From: Bacteroidota bacterium
Lineage (GTDB): Bacteria > Bacteroidota > Bacteroidia > Chitinophagales > Chitinophagaceae
Direction of reading: 5' to 3'
DNA: 64,000 nucleotides
NCBI GenBank assembly: GCA_023423405.1
Contig: JAFAFR010000050.1
Coordinates: 124,001-188,000, forward strand
Below the pieces are notes generated by a model. The model was not told the DNA's origin and ran no database searches. It saw nothing but the letters and a program-made list of their open reading frames with translations. A program made the position numbers and the translations under genes. Of the stretch, positions 34,287 to 44,013 are shown piece by piece. Position 1 is the stretch's first letter. Every line of letters begins with the position of its first letter.

Positions 34287-37200
34287 CTATTGTTTTAGAA
34301 TCCGTTTCGTTTTGTATCCCGATTTGGTTTGCACGTTGACCAGGTAAATGCCTGATGGCAGTCCCGACATATCAAGTTCAACCGTATTGCTGCTGATGGA
34401 CCGGATCTGGCGAATGGGTAAGAACTTGCCGGAGGCATCGTACAGCGTTACAGCGCGCACATCCAGCGTTTCATTTCCTGCACTGATCAGGAGCCTGGTG
34501 CTGACGGGATTGGGGTAGAATTTCCAGCCCGAAGACGCGTTGGTTTCCGGGACATCGTTTACAGCTACTTCTCCTGAAAGCTTCGCATTGCTGTTGCATT
34601 TGGCCGAACCGGAATGAGCCTGTGCCGATGCTGCAGTTTTTTGGGTGTTGTTATAACTGTTCAGGATCCAGGTAAGTTTGTTTCCATCGAAGGGAATTTC
34701 AAAACTGGTTTTGCCGGGTTTGAAAAGAGAGGGCAGGTTGTTGGTGAACCTTCCGTTGCCCGAAAGTTTATTGTCTGTTCCGCTTGGTATGTATATCGTA
34801 GTGTTGTTGTCGTTAATGCAATAGAACCTGGCAATATACCGCAGGCCCTGGCTGGTTTTGCCGAGGTCTTTTACGCAGTCGAGATAGATCCTGAGTTTTT
34901 TGCATCCTGCATTTTTTGGATTGATATAAAGTGTGCCATTCTGGTAACTGATCTGGTAATTGCCCGATTTGGCAAATTTCAGGTTGTAGGGTACAATCGT
35001 ATAGGTGCCGGGCTGACCATTGCAGTTCAGTAATTTGAAGCTCAGGCTGTTGCTGCCGATCAGGGATTGATCGTTGTTTTTCAGTCCTGTATAACTGGCG
35101 GTGAATTTTGGATAGGGATCACCCTTATACATCCATGCATCGTTGGCTTTGACAATAAGGGGAGCCGCGGTTATAGTCAGTGATCCTTTAGCGTACACGA
35201 ATTTATAGAACAGCGATACTGCCCCGGACGGGATGATGTCGTACTTGCCAATAGCCGATCCGGCGGTAGCTGTACTGCCCGCTGAGGGGAGGACCTGGAG
35301 CAGGTTGGCGTCGTCTGTCCCGACAAAGCCGCTGTACACAAAACTGAACGCAGGATTGGGATCACCATAGATCCTGGTTTTATTTTCGGCAGTTATGGTG
35401 AGGATGGCTTTTTCAACGGTCAGGATGCCGTCCTCCGGTTGAAGGATATAGTTGGAGGGAAGCTGCAGGCTCGCTGCCGGCCGGATCATGGTATTTCCGG
35501 GAACCGGTTTGCTGATTGGCTGTCCGGATGCATTCACCAGGCTGAAGCTGATTTCTCCGTCCAGTACGTTCGCCAGTTTGTCGGCATATTTCAGCCCATC
35601 TGTGCTGGCAGTGAACGCAGGGAGATTGCCGCCGTACGGCATGGTTTCATTGTTGGCACGTATGCGCAGTGTGGCAGGCGTAATGGTAAGTGTGCCGGGC
35701 GCGTACCTGATGTCGAGGTTATTGCCGAGTTCAGAACCAGGCGTAAAGGCACCGGGAATGATCAGTTGCTGACCGGCCGACAAACCGGTAATACCATTGG
35801 CCGATTGAAGTTGCAGGCTCTTATCACCCAGCGACAGATCGCTTTCATCAACAATGCTCGCCAGGCTACTGTTTCCATTAATGAAGGGTACGCCGTTGAA
35901 GAGGTAGTCCCCACCGCTGTTGATAAAGGGCACGCCGTTGATAAAGGGTACACCATTCTGCAGGTTTATTTCTCCATTGATGAACGGAACCCCATTGATA
36001 TAAGGCACGCCATTCTGCACGGTAATGCCACTGTTGATAAAGGGTACACCATTTATGTAGGGTACGCCGTTCACTGTTGTGAATCCTTCCTGCGTGTTAA
36101 TGAGCGGTACGCCGTTGATATAGGGCACGCCGTTTTGCAGTGTCACGCCATAATTGATAAAGGGTATGCCATTGATAAACGGAACGCCATTGACCAGGCT
36201 GAACCCGGCATTGATATAGGGAACTCCGTTCACATAAGGAACCCCGTTGATGAGCTCGAAACCACTGTTGATATAGGGCACCCCGTTAACGAGGTACAGC
36301 CCGCCGCTGTTAACGAAGGGAACGCCATTGATGAAATAAAGCTCGCCGCTGTTGATGAGTGGAACACCATTGATGAATGGCACACCGTTCACGATTTCAA
36401 ATCCGCTGTTGATGAGCGGCACGCCATTGATATAAGGCACGCCGTTGATGAGTTCGAAACCGCTGTTGATATAAGGTACGCCGTTGATATACGGCACCCC
36501 ATTGATCTCTTCGTATTTTTTCCGGTTGATATATGGAACTCCGTTTATAAAAGGAACACCATTGATGAAAGGCACGCCGTTGATGAAGGGCACTCCGTTT
36601 ACGGTTGCTTCACCATCCAGGAACGATAAGGTATTCAGGACGGCACTTCTGTTCACATAGGGGACACCGTTATACTGCGCTTCTCCGTTGATAAAGGGAA
36701 CGCCGTTCTGCAGGCTGGCATGGACGCCGTCGGCCCTGAAGTCGTATATGGCTTTTGGATCTACGCTTACCAGCATGCTGGTGTCGTCCCCGGTGCCGCC
36801 GGTTCCGTTCCCGAATAATACCCCGTTAATGAGCGGAACGCCCTTTCGCGCTGCTTCGCGGCTGAGCAGGATTCCCAGGTTGTCTACGTCCGCTGCGCTG
36901 AGCGGCGTGGCGCTGCTGTAGCGCGCGTCCATCAGTACCAGGGTATTTTTTTCAAAGCCGGCCTGGTGCTGGTGGGTGATCTTTTCGAGGAAGGCCGCTT
37001 TTTCAGCAGCGGGTATGCGGGAATCATCGTAGATGTATTCGAACCCTATGTCCTTGATGGACGCGCCATAGGCTACCGTTTTGTTGCTGGCCCGGATGGT
37101 GAGCGGCATGGGCGAAACATTCAGTACACCACCCACAAAACTGTAATTGTAGAGGTCGAGCAGCCCGGCGTCGGTGATGTTTTCGGGGTCGAATTTGCGG

Positions 37201-40200
37201 ACGGCCTGCACCAGGTAGTTACCAACCGGACTCTGGCTGTTGGCTGTACTGGAGAAGCTGACCTGATCGAGACCGAGTTCTGTTAAACTCAGGCCAGACT
37301 GTTGTAAGGGGCTTCCATTTACCGTTACCGAAAGGGAAAAAGCAGGTAATGATTCTGCATATTTTTTAGCCGCATTCTGAACGGTGACGACAATGTTCTT
37401 CTTCGGTATGTCGAGCACGCTCAGCGAATTGGAAAAGCCTCCGTCGAGTTCGCTGGGCGTTTTGAATGGTGTAAATACCCTGATGGAAGGATTGCCTTTG
37501 AAGGGTGGCAGGGTTGCGCGGAGTTCTGTTTCATTTACATAGGTGGTTGTAAGCACGGTATTGCGATAATAGATCTCGGAGCCCTGCGTAAAATAGGATC
37601 CGGTAACGGTGATGGGAACAGGCACGGTGGAACCGTTGTTGTAATCTGTGTTTTCCGGCAGGTGCAGTGTAATGAGTTGCGGTGTTGGTGCTGAAGGCAT
37701 ATTGGCCAGCGCCTGGTCGCCCTGCAGGAAACCGGCGCCGCTGGAGAAGTCGGCCCCGCTGGCGCCCATGTCAACGGCAGACGATTGCAGGATGCTGCGA
37801 ATGAATGCAGGGTCGGCGGTTGCATTGTAGTATTTCTGCCTGGCCTGCACGATGAGGGCGGCAAAGGCAGCAGCGTGGGGCGCTGCAGCGGAGGTTCCGA
37901 AGAAATTGGGAAGCCCGTCGCCCTCCAGGTCGGTGGAGCCGGGGAACTGAACCGTTGTGTTCACGCCATTGGGTGCGGTAAAATCGGGCTTCAGGCCAAT
38001 GCTTCCTTCATACAGTCCGCCGCCGGTAGAAGAAAAAGAGGCAATGGTTGGAGGGTTCACGCCAAACACAGGCGTATTGGTATAAAGAACAGCGCCAACT
38101 GTCATTGCAGCCGGACTGTTTGCATGTCCCACGATGGTGCTGCTTCCGCCGTATCCTACAATTTCAGCATCGCCCCGGAAAATAATGTATTTGATCCGCG
38201 GACTTCCGTTGCCCTGGGCACGCACAATGAGCAGGTTGGCAGTAGTTGGCTGACTTACCTGGAAGGGCAGGATCTCGATGGGGTCGCCGCCCATGTTGTT
38301 GCGATTGAATCCATAAAGGATTCTGCCGTCGTTGCCGGTAAGATAAATATCCAGGTCGTTCATCGTGCCGGCTGCAGTTTCTCCCAGGGAATACACATTG
38401 TCGTCCCACTGCAAAACAATGGTGTAGGCCCCGGCAGCTTTGAGATTGATCTGTTGTAAAGAGGAGCCACCAAAATTGTGTGCTGTTCCCGGAATTCCTG
38501 CGCCTGCCGGCATGGTTCCTGCCGCAAAATTCCCTTCGTACGATTTGCTTCCGAAATTTCCTGCCGAGGTAAAACAGGAAGCGCCCTGTGTGGTGACTTC
38601 TTCCACGGCTTTCGCTACCAGTCCGCGTTTGAAGAAGGGCTCTGTTACATAGGTGATATCATCTACAATAATATGACAGCCTGCCTGCTTCAGGCTGCGA
38701 ATGCCCTGCGCAAAATCGCCGGCGCTCTGGAAGCCGGTTCTGAAAGCAAGTTTGGCATGGGGCGCTATGTCATGAATGATCTGCAGCATGGCCCTTCCTT
38801 CATCAAGCCGGGCGCCGAAAGGATAATCCAGGAGCACTTCCACGGGGTCGGTATTGCCTGCGGGGTTTCCGGAGCCGGGCAGATCTCCGTTCAGCACATC
38901 CTGGAATGCGGCATTGGAAATGGTGTTATAGCTGTCGGACAATACGCCAATCTTCACCCCGCTGCCATCCAGGTTATACGCATTCCGTATATAGTCGGTC
39001 TTCATGGATGCATCGCCCCTGGTAACTGCAATACCGTTGTTTTCTACCGGTGGTATCAGCGGTCTTACGTAACGGATCTGCGTGGTAAGCAAATTGAGTT
39101 TGGTAAGATTGGAGATCGGTATTCGGCCGGTAATGATCCTTGATCCCGCCGGGTTATCGATGATGTTGTCGAGCCCGTAGTCCGGGCCCTGCAGGAGCGC
39201 CTTCACCTGGTCGTAATATCCTTCTGCAGTAATGATCTCTACGTATACACGGTCATCGCTGACAAGGAAAAGATGCTGATCGGGGTTATAGCCTGCATTG
39301 GCTGCAAGCGATGTAAGCTCCGATCCTATCAGGTCATTTACTTTGATCTCTGTGGTTCCATAACCCGGATCAATACACGAGATATAGTTCACCACCGCCG
39401 TATCGGTTTGGGTGCATCCAAGCGCATCGGTGACAGTAAGCACATAGGTACCCTCGTGGGCGATAACAGGGTTGGCCGTTGTGGCGCCGGACTTGATTTC
39501 GCCACCCGGTTCTGCTTTCCATAAATAGCTGGCGGAAGCCGTGGTGGAGCTGCCTTCCAGCGTAACGGAGGAAATGCTGCAGGTGAGTGTTTTATCGGGA
39601 CCTGCATTGGCGTTTGGACGAACGCAGGTTGAAAGCGGGCAGAAAATCAGGTTAACACCGCTGTTGATCTTAATGTTTTTTGCGGCCCACAGGGCGCCGG
39701 TGAAATAGCATTTTCCTACACCCTGCCCAATGTCGATGCTGCCTGCTGCAGCCCACACAGTGCCCATCCATTTGGAAAACAGGTTGCCCAGGCCATTGGT
39801 GAGGCGGAAGGAAACGCCATCTGAGCCACCGCTTCCATTTACAACGGTAAATATGCGCGCTGCGATGGAAGGCTCGCCTTCGCCCGCGATGCCGTTTTTA
39901 TATAGGGTATTCACGCAGTTCAGCAGCATATTACCTTTTACCAGGATTTTGATTTGTCCTGGTTTGTTCTTCATGTCAAATACCAGGGTATTGTAGCCGC
40001 TGCATTGTATGGAATTGAAAATGTAGACCCCTGGTCCGCTGAAGGTGATGGTCTTGTTTCCCTTAAGAATTAGATCGCGCACTTTCACGGTATCATTCAC
40101 CGGTGTGAGCTGGCTGGTATTGGTGATGTCTTTAGCGCCTGGTGTGAAGGTGAGGGTGCCGGGAAGCGCCGGCAGAACGGGCAATACAGGCGCTCCTATG

Positions 40201-40631
40201 GTGGCGGGACCTCCTTTGGGTGCCGGCCCGGAATAGCTTATGGCAGTTCGCACTGTTCCTGAAACGGACCCGCTTCCGATAATCACTTTTCCACCTGCGT
40301 TGATGGAGCCGGTGAGGTAAAAGCTTTTTCCCGCCTGCATATTTCCTGCGGAACTGATGTCGCCCTTAACGTAGAGGCTGCTGGAAAATTCAACCTTTCC
40401 TCCACTGTGGAAACTGGCGCCTGCAACAGATATGCTGGAAGAGGTTATTAAACTGTTGCTTCCGATGCGTGTATTTCCGTATATGCCGTTCAGGGCACCG
40501 ATTTGAACGGACTGCCCGCCGAACAAAACAAATTCAGAAAGGGGAAGTTGTTGTGCTGTGGCTGTTGACAGGAACAAACAGGCGGGCAGTAGCATGCCTG
40601 CAGTTAGGAGGAGATCGTTCAGCTTTTTCAT
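34287..40631 (-). CDS. Giant T9SS-secreted subtilase-like protein with MBG domains and NGVPxIN repeats
   Basis: The product is 2114 residues. In order: signal peptide (about 1-26); a Gly/Ser-rich beta region (to about 335); an Ig/PKD-like domain (about 340-415); and a subtilase-fold domain (about 545-965). The subtilase has D566 in GVLSDSY and S914 in FGTSAAAP. The usual HGT box is replaced by DEGRAM, with E611 at the histidine position. IPT- and MBG-like domains follow to about 1250. About 27 NGVP(F/Y/L)(I/V)N motifs occupy 1309-1585. Then come further MBG domains (AYG/PYGG and GTLTI motifs) and a C-terminal T9SS type A sorting domain (FYPNPV, GIYLVNV). It should be a cell-surface or released protein. 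Whether it is proteolytic is uncertain because of the changed box. Confidence 0.88.
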   Translation of the reverse strand: MKKLNDLLLTAGMLLPACLFLSTATAQQLPLSEFVLFGGQSVQIGALNGIYGNTRIGSNSLITSSSISVAGASFHSGGKVEFSSSLYVKGDISSAGNMQAGKSFYLTGSINAGGKVIIGSGSVSGTVRTAISYSGPAPKGGPATIGAPVLPVLPALPGTLTFTPGAKDITNTSQLTPVNDTVKVRDLILKGNKTITFSGPGVYIFNSIQCSGYNTLVFDMKNKPGQIKILVKGNMLLNCVNTLYKNGIAGEGEPSIAARIFTVVNGSGGSDGVSFRLTNGLGNLFSKWMGTVWAAAGSIDIGQGVGKCYFTGALWAAKNIKINSGVNLIFCPLSTCVRPNANAGPDKTLTCSISSVTLEGSSTTASASYLWKAEPGGEIKSGATTANPVIAHEGTYVLTVTDALGCTQTDTAVVNYISCIDPGYGTTEIKVNDLIGSELTSLAANAGYNPDQHLFLVSDDRVYVEIITAEGYYDQVKALLQGPDYGLDNIIDNPAGSRIITGRIPISNLTKLNLLTTQIRYVRPLIPPVENNGIAVTRGDASMKTDYIRNAYNLDGSGVKIGVLSDSYNTISNAAFQDVLNGDLPGSGNPAGNTDPVEVLLDYPFGARLDEGRAMLQIIHDIAPHAKLAFRTGFQSAGDFAQGIRSLKQAGCHIIVDDITYVTEPFFKRGLVAKAVEEVTTQGASCFTSAGNFGSKSYEGNFAAGTMPAGAGIPGTAHNFGGSSLQQINLKAAGAYTIVLQWDDNVYSLGETAAGTMNDLDIYLTGNDGRILYGFNRNNMGGDPIEILPFQVSQPTTANLLIVRAQGNGSPRIKYIIFRGDAEIVGYGGSSTIVGHANSPAAMTVGAVLYTNTPVFGVNPPTIASFSSTGGGLYEGSIGLKPDFTAPNGVNTTVQFPGSTDLEGDGLPNFFGTSAAAPHAAAFAALIVQARQKYYNATADPAFIRSILQSSAVDMGASGADFSSGAGFLQGDQALANMPSAPTPQLITLHLPENTDYNNGSTVPVPITVTGSYFTQGSEIYYRNTVLTTTYVNETELRATLPPFKGNPSIRVFTPFKTPSELDGGFSNSLSVLDIPKKNIVVTVQNAAKKYAESLPAFSLSVTVNGSPLQQSGLSLTELGLDQVSFSSTANSQSPVGNYLVQAVRKFDPENITDAGLLDLYNYSFVGGVLNVSPMPLTIRASNKTVAYGASIKDIGFEYIYDDSRIPAAEKAAFLEKITHQHQAGFEKNTLVLMDARYSSATPLSAADVDNLGILLSREAARKGVPLINGVLFGNGTGGTGDDTSMLVSVDPKAIYDFRADGVHASLQNGVPFINGEAQYNGVPYVNRSAVLNTLSFLDGEATVNGVPFINGVPFINGVPFINGVPYINRKKYEEINGVPYINGVPYINSGFELINGVPYINGVPLINSGFEIVNGVPFINGVPLINSGELYFINGVPFVNSGGLYLVNGVPYINSGFELINGVPYVNGVPYINAGFSLVNGVPFINGIPFINYGVTLQNGVPYINGVPLINTQEGFTTVNGVPYINGVPFINSGITVQNGVPYINGVPFINGEINLQNGVPFINGVPFINSGGDYLFNGVPFINGNSSLASIVDESDLSLGDKSLQLQSANGITGLSAGQQLIIPGAFTPGSELGNNLDIRYAPGTLTITPATLRIRANNETMPYGGNLPAFTASTDGLKYADKLANVLDGEISFSLVNASGQPISKPVPGNTMIRPAASLQLPSNYILQPEDGILTVEKAILTITAENKTRIYGDPNPAFSFVYSGFVGTDDANLLQVLPSAGSTATAGSAIGKYDIIPSGAVSLFYKFVYAKGSLTITAAPLIVKANDAWMYKGDPYPKFTASYTGLKNNDQSLIGSNSLSFKLLNCNGQPGTYTIVPYNLKFAKSGNYQISYQNGTLYINPKNAGCKKLRIYLDCVKDLGKTSQGLRYIARFYCINDNNTTIYIPSGTDNKLSGNGRFTNNLPSLFKPGKTSFEIPFDGNKLTWILNSYNNTQKTAASAQAHSGSAKCNSNAKLSGEVAVNDVPETNASSGWKFYPNPVSTRLLISAGNETLDVRAVTLYDASGKFLPIRQIRSISSNTVELDMSGLPSGIYLVNVQTKSGYKTKRILKQ
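35880..36707 (-). repeat. Tandem NGVP(F/Y/L)IN-coding repeat array
   Basis: Within the giant subtilase-like gene, 27 units of NGVP/NGIP followed by F, Y or L and I/V-N occur. Many are in direct 6-residue phase (NGVPFI repeated), then spaced by short linkers such as SGFEL so that the larger period is about 18 residues. A degenerate unit (KGVPLINGV) precedes them at about residue 1270. Different units use different synonymous codons for the same residues, so this is a protein-level repeat and not a fresh DNA amplification. The array sits inside what looks like one split MBG domain. Confidence 0.9.
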
Positions 40632-40787
40632 TACCTTCTATTGAATGATCAGCCCTTGGAAATGCGAGGCATTCCCCGGACGGTCAGGGTTAATTAAACC
40701 GGGTAAGGTGATCAGAAGAAGGATTCAATCGGGGTTGGAATAGGGGAGTACGGTCGGTCGATTTATTAAATTAGGTAAAAATCAGCA

Positions 40788-40803
40788 ATCCTGCAAGCAG
40801 GAT
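40788..40803 (-). terminator. Possible weak terminator after the cyclic-nucleotide-binding gene
   Basis: ATCCTGC and GCAGGAT form a 7-bp stem with a very short loop, 7 bases after the stop on the minus strand. A TTTTT run follows a few bases later. The distance to the T-run makes it a weak candidate. Confidence 0.35.
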
Positions 40804-40810
40804 GGGGGAT

Positions 40811-41260
40811 TTAACCTGATTTCATGGAACGTTCATTTTGCGCGCGCAACCGCTGGCAGAGTATTTTCAGAAAACCTTTGGCTACCTCGGGACGGGCGTC
40901 GATCAGTTCGTAGAAGGGCTCCTGGTCGATGCGGAACAGGCTGCAGTCTGTTTGACAGGTAGCCGAGGCCGATCTCCTTTCTGCATCGAGCAGGGACAAT
41001 TCGCCCACTATTTCCTTTTCCTGGAGAACAGCCAGCGTGGTATCCCCTTTGTGAATGCGGATCTCTCCCCGGTGTATGATGAACATGCAATCGCCTGTTT
41101 CTCCCTCCCGGAAAACTTCCGCATTCCTTTCGTATTCCATTTCCTCCATAAGGGGAGCAAGATCGGCGAGGATGTTCTCAGGTGTATCTCTGAAAATGCT
41201 GAGTGATTTAAGGATCAGCACTTTTTCAACCAGCAAAAGTCTGTCTGTTATCATATGCAT
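40811..41260 (-). CDS. Cyclic nucleotide-binding domain protein
   Basis: The product is 149 residues and consists almost only of a cNMP-binding (CRP/FNR-type) beta-roll. It has VFREGETGDCMFII and the phosphate-binding cassette IVGELSLLDAERRSASA, including the Glu and Arg that contact the ribose and phosphate. No DNA-binding helix-turn-helix follows, so it is not a CRP-type transcription factor. The start codon (41260, or 41254 for the second Met) lies inside the end of the transporter-like gene, a 29-35 base overlap that suggests translational coupling. It may regulate that transporter-like protein, which is inference. Confidence 0.9.
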   Translation of the reverse strand: MHMITDRLLLVEKVLILKSLSIFRDTPENILADLAPLMEEMEYERNAEVFREGETGDCMFIIHRGEIRIHKGDTTLAVLQEKEIVGELSLLDAERRSASATCQTDCSLFRIDQEPFYELIDARPEVAKGFLKILCQRLRAQNERSMKSG

Positions 41261-44000
41261 ACCGGGCTGTTTCCTGCAGGAGCGGATTTTCTGCCTGAAG
41301 GAATTTGAGCATTAATTGATTGTCTATTGTCAACTGGAATTTCCTGGTCGCATAGAGGGAGCAGGCCTTGGTCCAGTCGAGGTAGTGGATTGGTTTTTCA
41401 GAAAGAATGCGCTGCAGAACGTCTGCTGTTTCACGATAATGAAGGTTCCCGTTCAGGGCGTGCAACTGGTCACATTTTCTTTCAACCGGTGATTTTTCAT
41501 ACAGGATGTTAAATACTTTTCCCAAGTCTTTTCGAACCGTCAGTTCAATGATCTCCATCGCATTTGCTATGTTGTTGCGGTTGTTGGTAAGTAAACCGTT
41601 CCTTACCTTCTTGATCTGCTTTCGATCGTATAAACAGGCAAACAGGCAGAGAATGTTTTCCCGTATCTCCTGCATTTCAATTTGAATGGCTCTCTGCAAT
41701 AACAGTGAGGACTGCGCTTCGGGCGGAAGTGCCATTTGCATGTGCAGCAGTTCCACGGCGCATTTCATTTGCATACGGCAGGTTTCTTCCAGTATGGCAC
41801 GGTGTCCGTCACCGGCCCTGAACCGGCTTTTGTACAGGGCCCGGATAATTTCTGCCTGGTCGGCCGGATGCCCGGCAAGATGCTTTATTAATATTTCCTG
41901 CGCCCCTCGTCCTCCTATTCTCCCGATAACCATCCAAAGTTGTTTCCGGAGCGGATGGCCGGGCTCGAATTTCGACAGCAGTTCCGTCATTTTCGACAGG
42001 GCGGGTGAACCGATTTGCTGAAACGCTTTGAGGACGCGCTTTTCTTCGGAAGGGAAAAGCGTGGCCAGTACCCCTATGTTTTCAGCAAGGGCTGCCGTTC
42101 CAACAGCAGCTATGGCTTTCTTACGGATACCGGTATCCGCATCCGACAATAGCGCCGCATGGGAAGAATGACTGTAGGTATCGCGGGTGGCATCCATGAT
42201 CCGGATCGCTGCAAGTTTTTCGGTCGGATTCCCCTGCGCCAGGCTTTGCAGCTTTTCCGCTGCCGAAGATTTGGAAATTCCCTGCTGGTTGCCGAGCAAA
42301 CCCATCATGGCTGCCTGCTGTACCTGTGCATCGGGATGATCGAGGTAGGCCTCCAGTTCAAGGGCATTGTCGCCCAACTGGCAGATGGTTTTGACCGCTT
42401 CTGCCTTAACGGAAGCCGTGGTTTCATCAAAAAGAAATTGCGTGAGTTTTTCGCGGAGTGAAAAGATACGCTTGCTTCCAACCAGGCGAATGGCCTCCAG
42501 TTTGACCGCTTCCGAAGGATGTTCCAGGAAGGATTCAAGCAGTTCAATGGATAAGGGGTTCTGGCGGGTTCCAACCATCATCAGGATGCTCAGTATTTCG
42601 GATTCGGATCCGCTTTGTATTTTTTCCCGGATCATGGCAAAAGTCTCCGGGTCGTTCAGGTTGAATTCTTCCTGGCTGAAATACCTGCTGGAAATGGTTT
42701 TGATGAGCATATGGAGGTATTCCTTATTCACGAGCACAATTCCCGCGATCCATCCTGCGGCAAGTGCCAGCAGTATATAGCAAATGGTCACCAGGTCGAT
42801 CATTCCCTGCACCCTGAACAAAACGAGGAGCAGTACCCCGGAGAGGAGGGTTGCAAAGGGATCCATGATTCCTTTCACAATATTGTGCGCCCTTAGTCTC
42901 TCATGAAGAGGAAGGGGTTGCATGACCGTTAGCAGTACCGGTGCATTGATGGCCGTTCGCAATACATCCACACCAATGGATGTTGCTGCAAACAGGTACA
43001 ATATCAATGAAGCATTGCTATTGCCCATGCTGAAAACCAGTATAAAACCGACCAGCAGTATCATGGCAACCGGTGTAATGAACAGGGAACTTCTTACGCC
43101 CAGGTGCATGGTGAGGCGCCCGGTAAAGATGGTTTTGGTGATGAGGGCCGTCACTCTTAAACTGGCCATGAACAAGGCAATAAAGCGCGCCAGTTCCACG
43201 TCGGTGTGATTGCTCTCTTTCACTTTGGCGTAGAACCCGTAATTGACAATGATCATGCAGGCAGATGTCATCAGGGAGATCCAGGCAATACGCCGTATGA
43301 TGTGCGACTTACGGAAGTCGTGCAGCAAGTTGCGGACCGACTGCGCCGCTGAAGGGCGGCCATGGCGAACAATTCCATGATCATGCGCGAAGGATTCCTT
43401 TTCTTCGTCGGCCAGTTTGGTAAAGAAAGGCAATGAGGCCAGCATGCATACAAACCCGATCAGCAGCAGGTTGAGTGTTCCGGTGAAACCTACGAATACC
43501 AACGCTAATGTGTAACCGATGAATTTTGCGGGAATATCCCCGGCGCTGATCACCCCGAAAAGTCTTTTGCTTTGTCGAATGTCGAAGAGTTGTGCAGCAA
43601 TTCCCCAGAACTCAAGGTTATTGAGGAGGTAAAGCACGTAAAACCAGGAGAGGCTGAGGTAATAAAACCAGTCCTGGGGAAAAACAATACTCCCAACCCG
43701 GATGCAGAGCATACTTGCCGCCATAAACACGATGAGACCCACATTGAATTTCTTGAAAGGAATAAGGTGTTCCAGGATGGTATAGACGAGACCGGTGGCC
43801 CATAGCAGGAATGCGCTGATGACCATCACCCAGGGTAACTGGTGGATGGGAAAGCGTTCCAGGAAGCGGGCAAATTCGGCCGTGAAGAAAAAGGAAATGC
43901 CTGCGCCCTGGAAAAACTGGAGCCAGAATAGTCTTTTGACCGTTCTCCACTCGTTGTGATGAACATTCAAAAGCTTTAACCAGCCATGGTCGGGTCTCAT
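41226..44000 (-). CDS. Nucleotide transporter-like membrane protein with HEAT-repeat C-terminus
   Basis: From the ATG at 44000 the product is 924 residues. I reject an upstream start that would overlap the HD gene. The first ~430 residues contain about 11-12 hydrophobic helices arranged like the Npt/TLC ATP/ADP-translocase or MFS fold. RLFGVISAGDIPAKFIGYTLA is a recognisable segment of Bacteroidota members of this group. Residues about 460-900 are alpha-helical HEAT-type repeats (e.g. KAIAAVGTAALAENIG, LMMVGTRQNPLSIELLESFL). Whether it moves nucleotides is unknown. A cyclic-nucleotide-binding protein gene overlaps its 3' end. Confidence 0.75.
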   Translation of the reverse strand: MRPDHGWLKLLNVHHNEWRTVKRLFWLQFFQGAGISFFFTAEFARFLERFPIHQLPWVMVISAFLLWATGLVYTILEHLIPFKKFNVGLIVFMAASMLCIRVGSIVFPQDWFYYLSLSWFYVLYLLNNLEFWGIAAQLFDIRQSKRLFGVISAGDIPAKFIGYTLALVFVGFTGTLNLLLIGFVCMLASLPFFTKLADEEKESFAHDHGIVRHGRPSAAQSVRNLLHDFRKSHIIRRIAWISLMTSACMIIVNYGFYAKVKESNHTDVELARFIALFMASLRVTALITKTIFTGRLTMHLGVRSSLFITPVAMILLVGFILVFSMGNSNASLILYLFAATSIGVDVLRTAINAPVLLTVMQPLPLHERLRAHNIVKGIMDPFATLLSGVLLLVLFRVQGMIDLVTICYILLALAAGWIAGIVLVNKEYLHMLIKTISSRYFSQEEFNLNDPETFAMIREKIQSGSESEILSILMMVGTRQNPLSIELLESFLEHPSEAVKLEAIRLVGSKRIFSLREKLTQFLFDETTASVKAEAVKTICQLGDNALELEAYLDHPDAQVQQAAMMGLLGNQQGISKSSAAEKLQSLAQGNPTEKLAAIRIMDATRDTYSHSSHAALLSDADTGIRKKAIAAVGTAALAENIGVLATLFPSEEKRVLKAFQQIGSPALSKMTELLSKFEPGHPLRKQLWMVIGRIGGRGAQEILIKHLAGHPADQAEIIRALYKSRFRAGDGHRAILEETCRMQMKCAVELLHMQMALPPEAQSSLLLQRAIQIEMQEIRENILCLFACLYDRKQIKKVRNGLLTNNRNNIANAMEIIELTVRKDLGKVFNILYEKSPVERKCDQLHALNGNLHYRETADVLQRILSEKPIHYLDWTKACSLYATRKFQLTIDNQLMLKFLQAENPLLQETARYAYDNRQTFAG

Positions 44001-44013
44001 GCGTTCGCAAAAA

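Noticed and set aside
35439..36629. 396-codon open frame on the plus strand opposite the NGVP repeat array
   Set aside because: Its repetitive product mirrors the repeat on the coding strand, and it lies fully inside the 2114-residue gene. It is a shadow of that gene.
35880..36707. CRISPR-like or tandem DNA repeat array
   Set aside because: The units are not identical at DNA level, spacing is uneven and the frame encodes a continuous protein, so it is a coding repeat.
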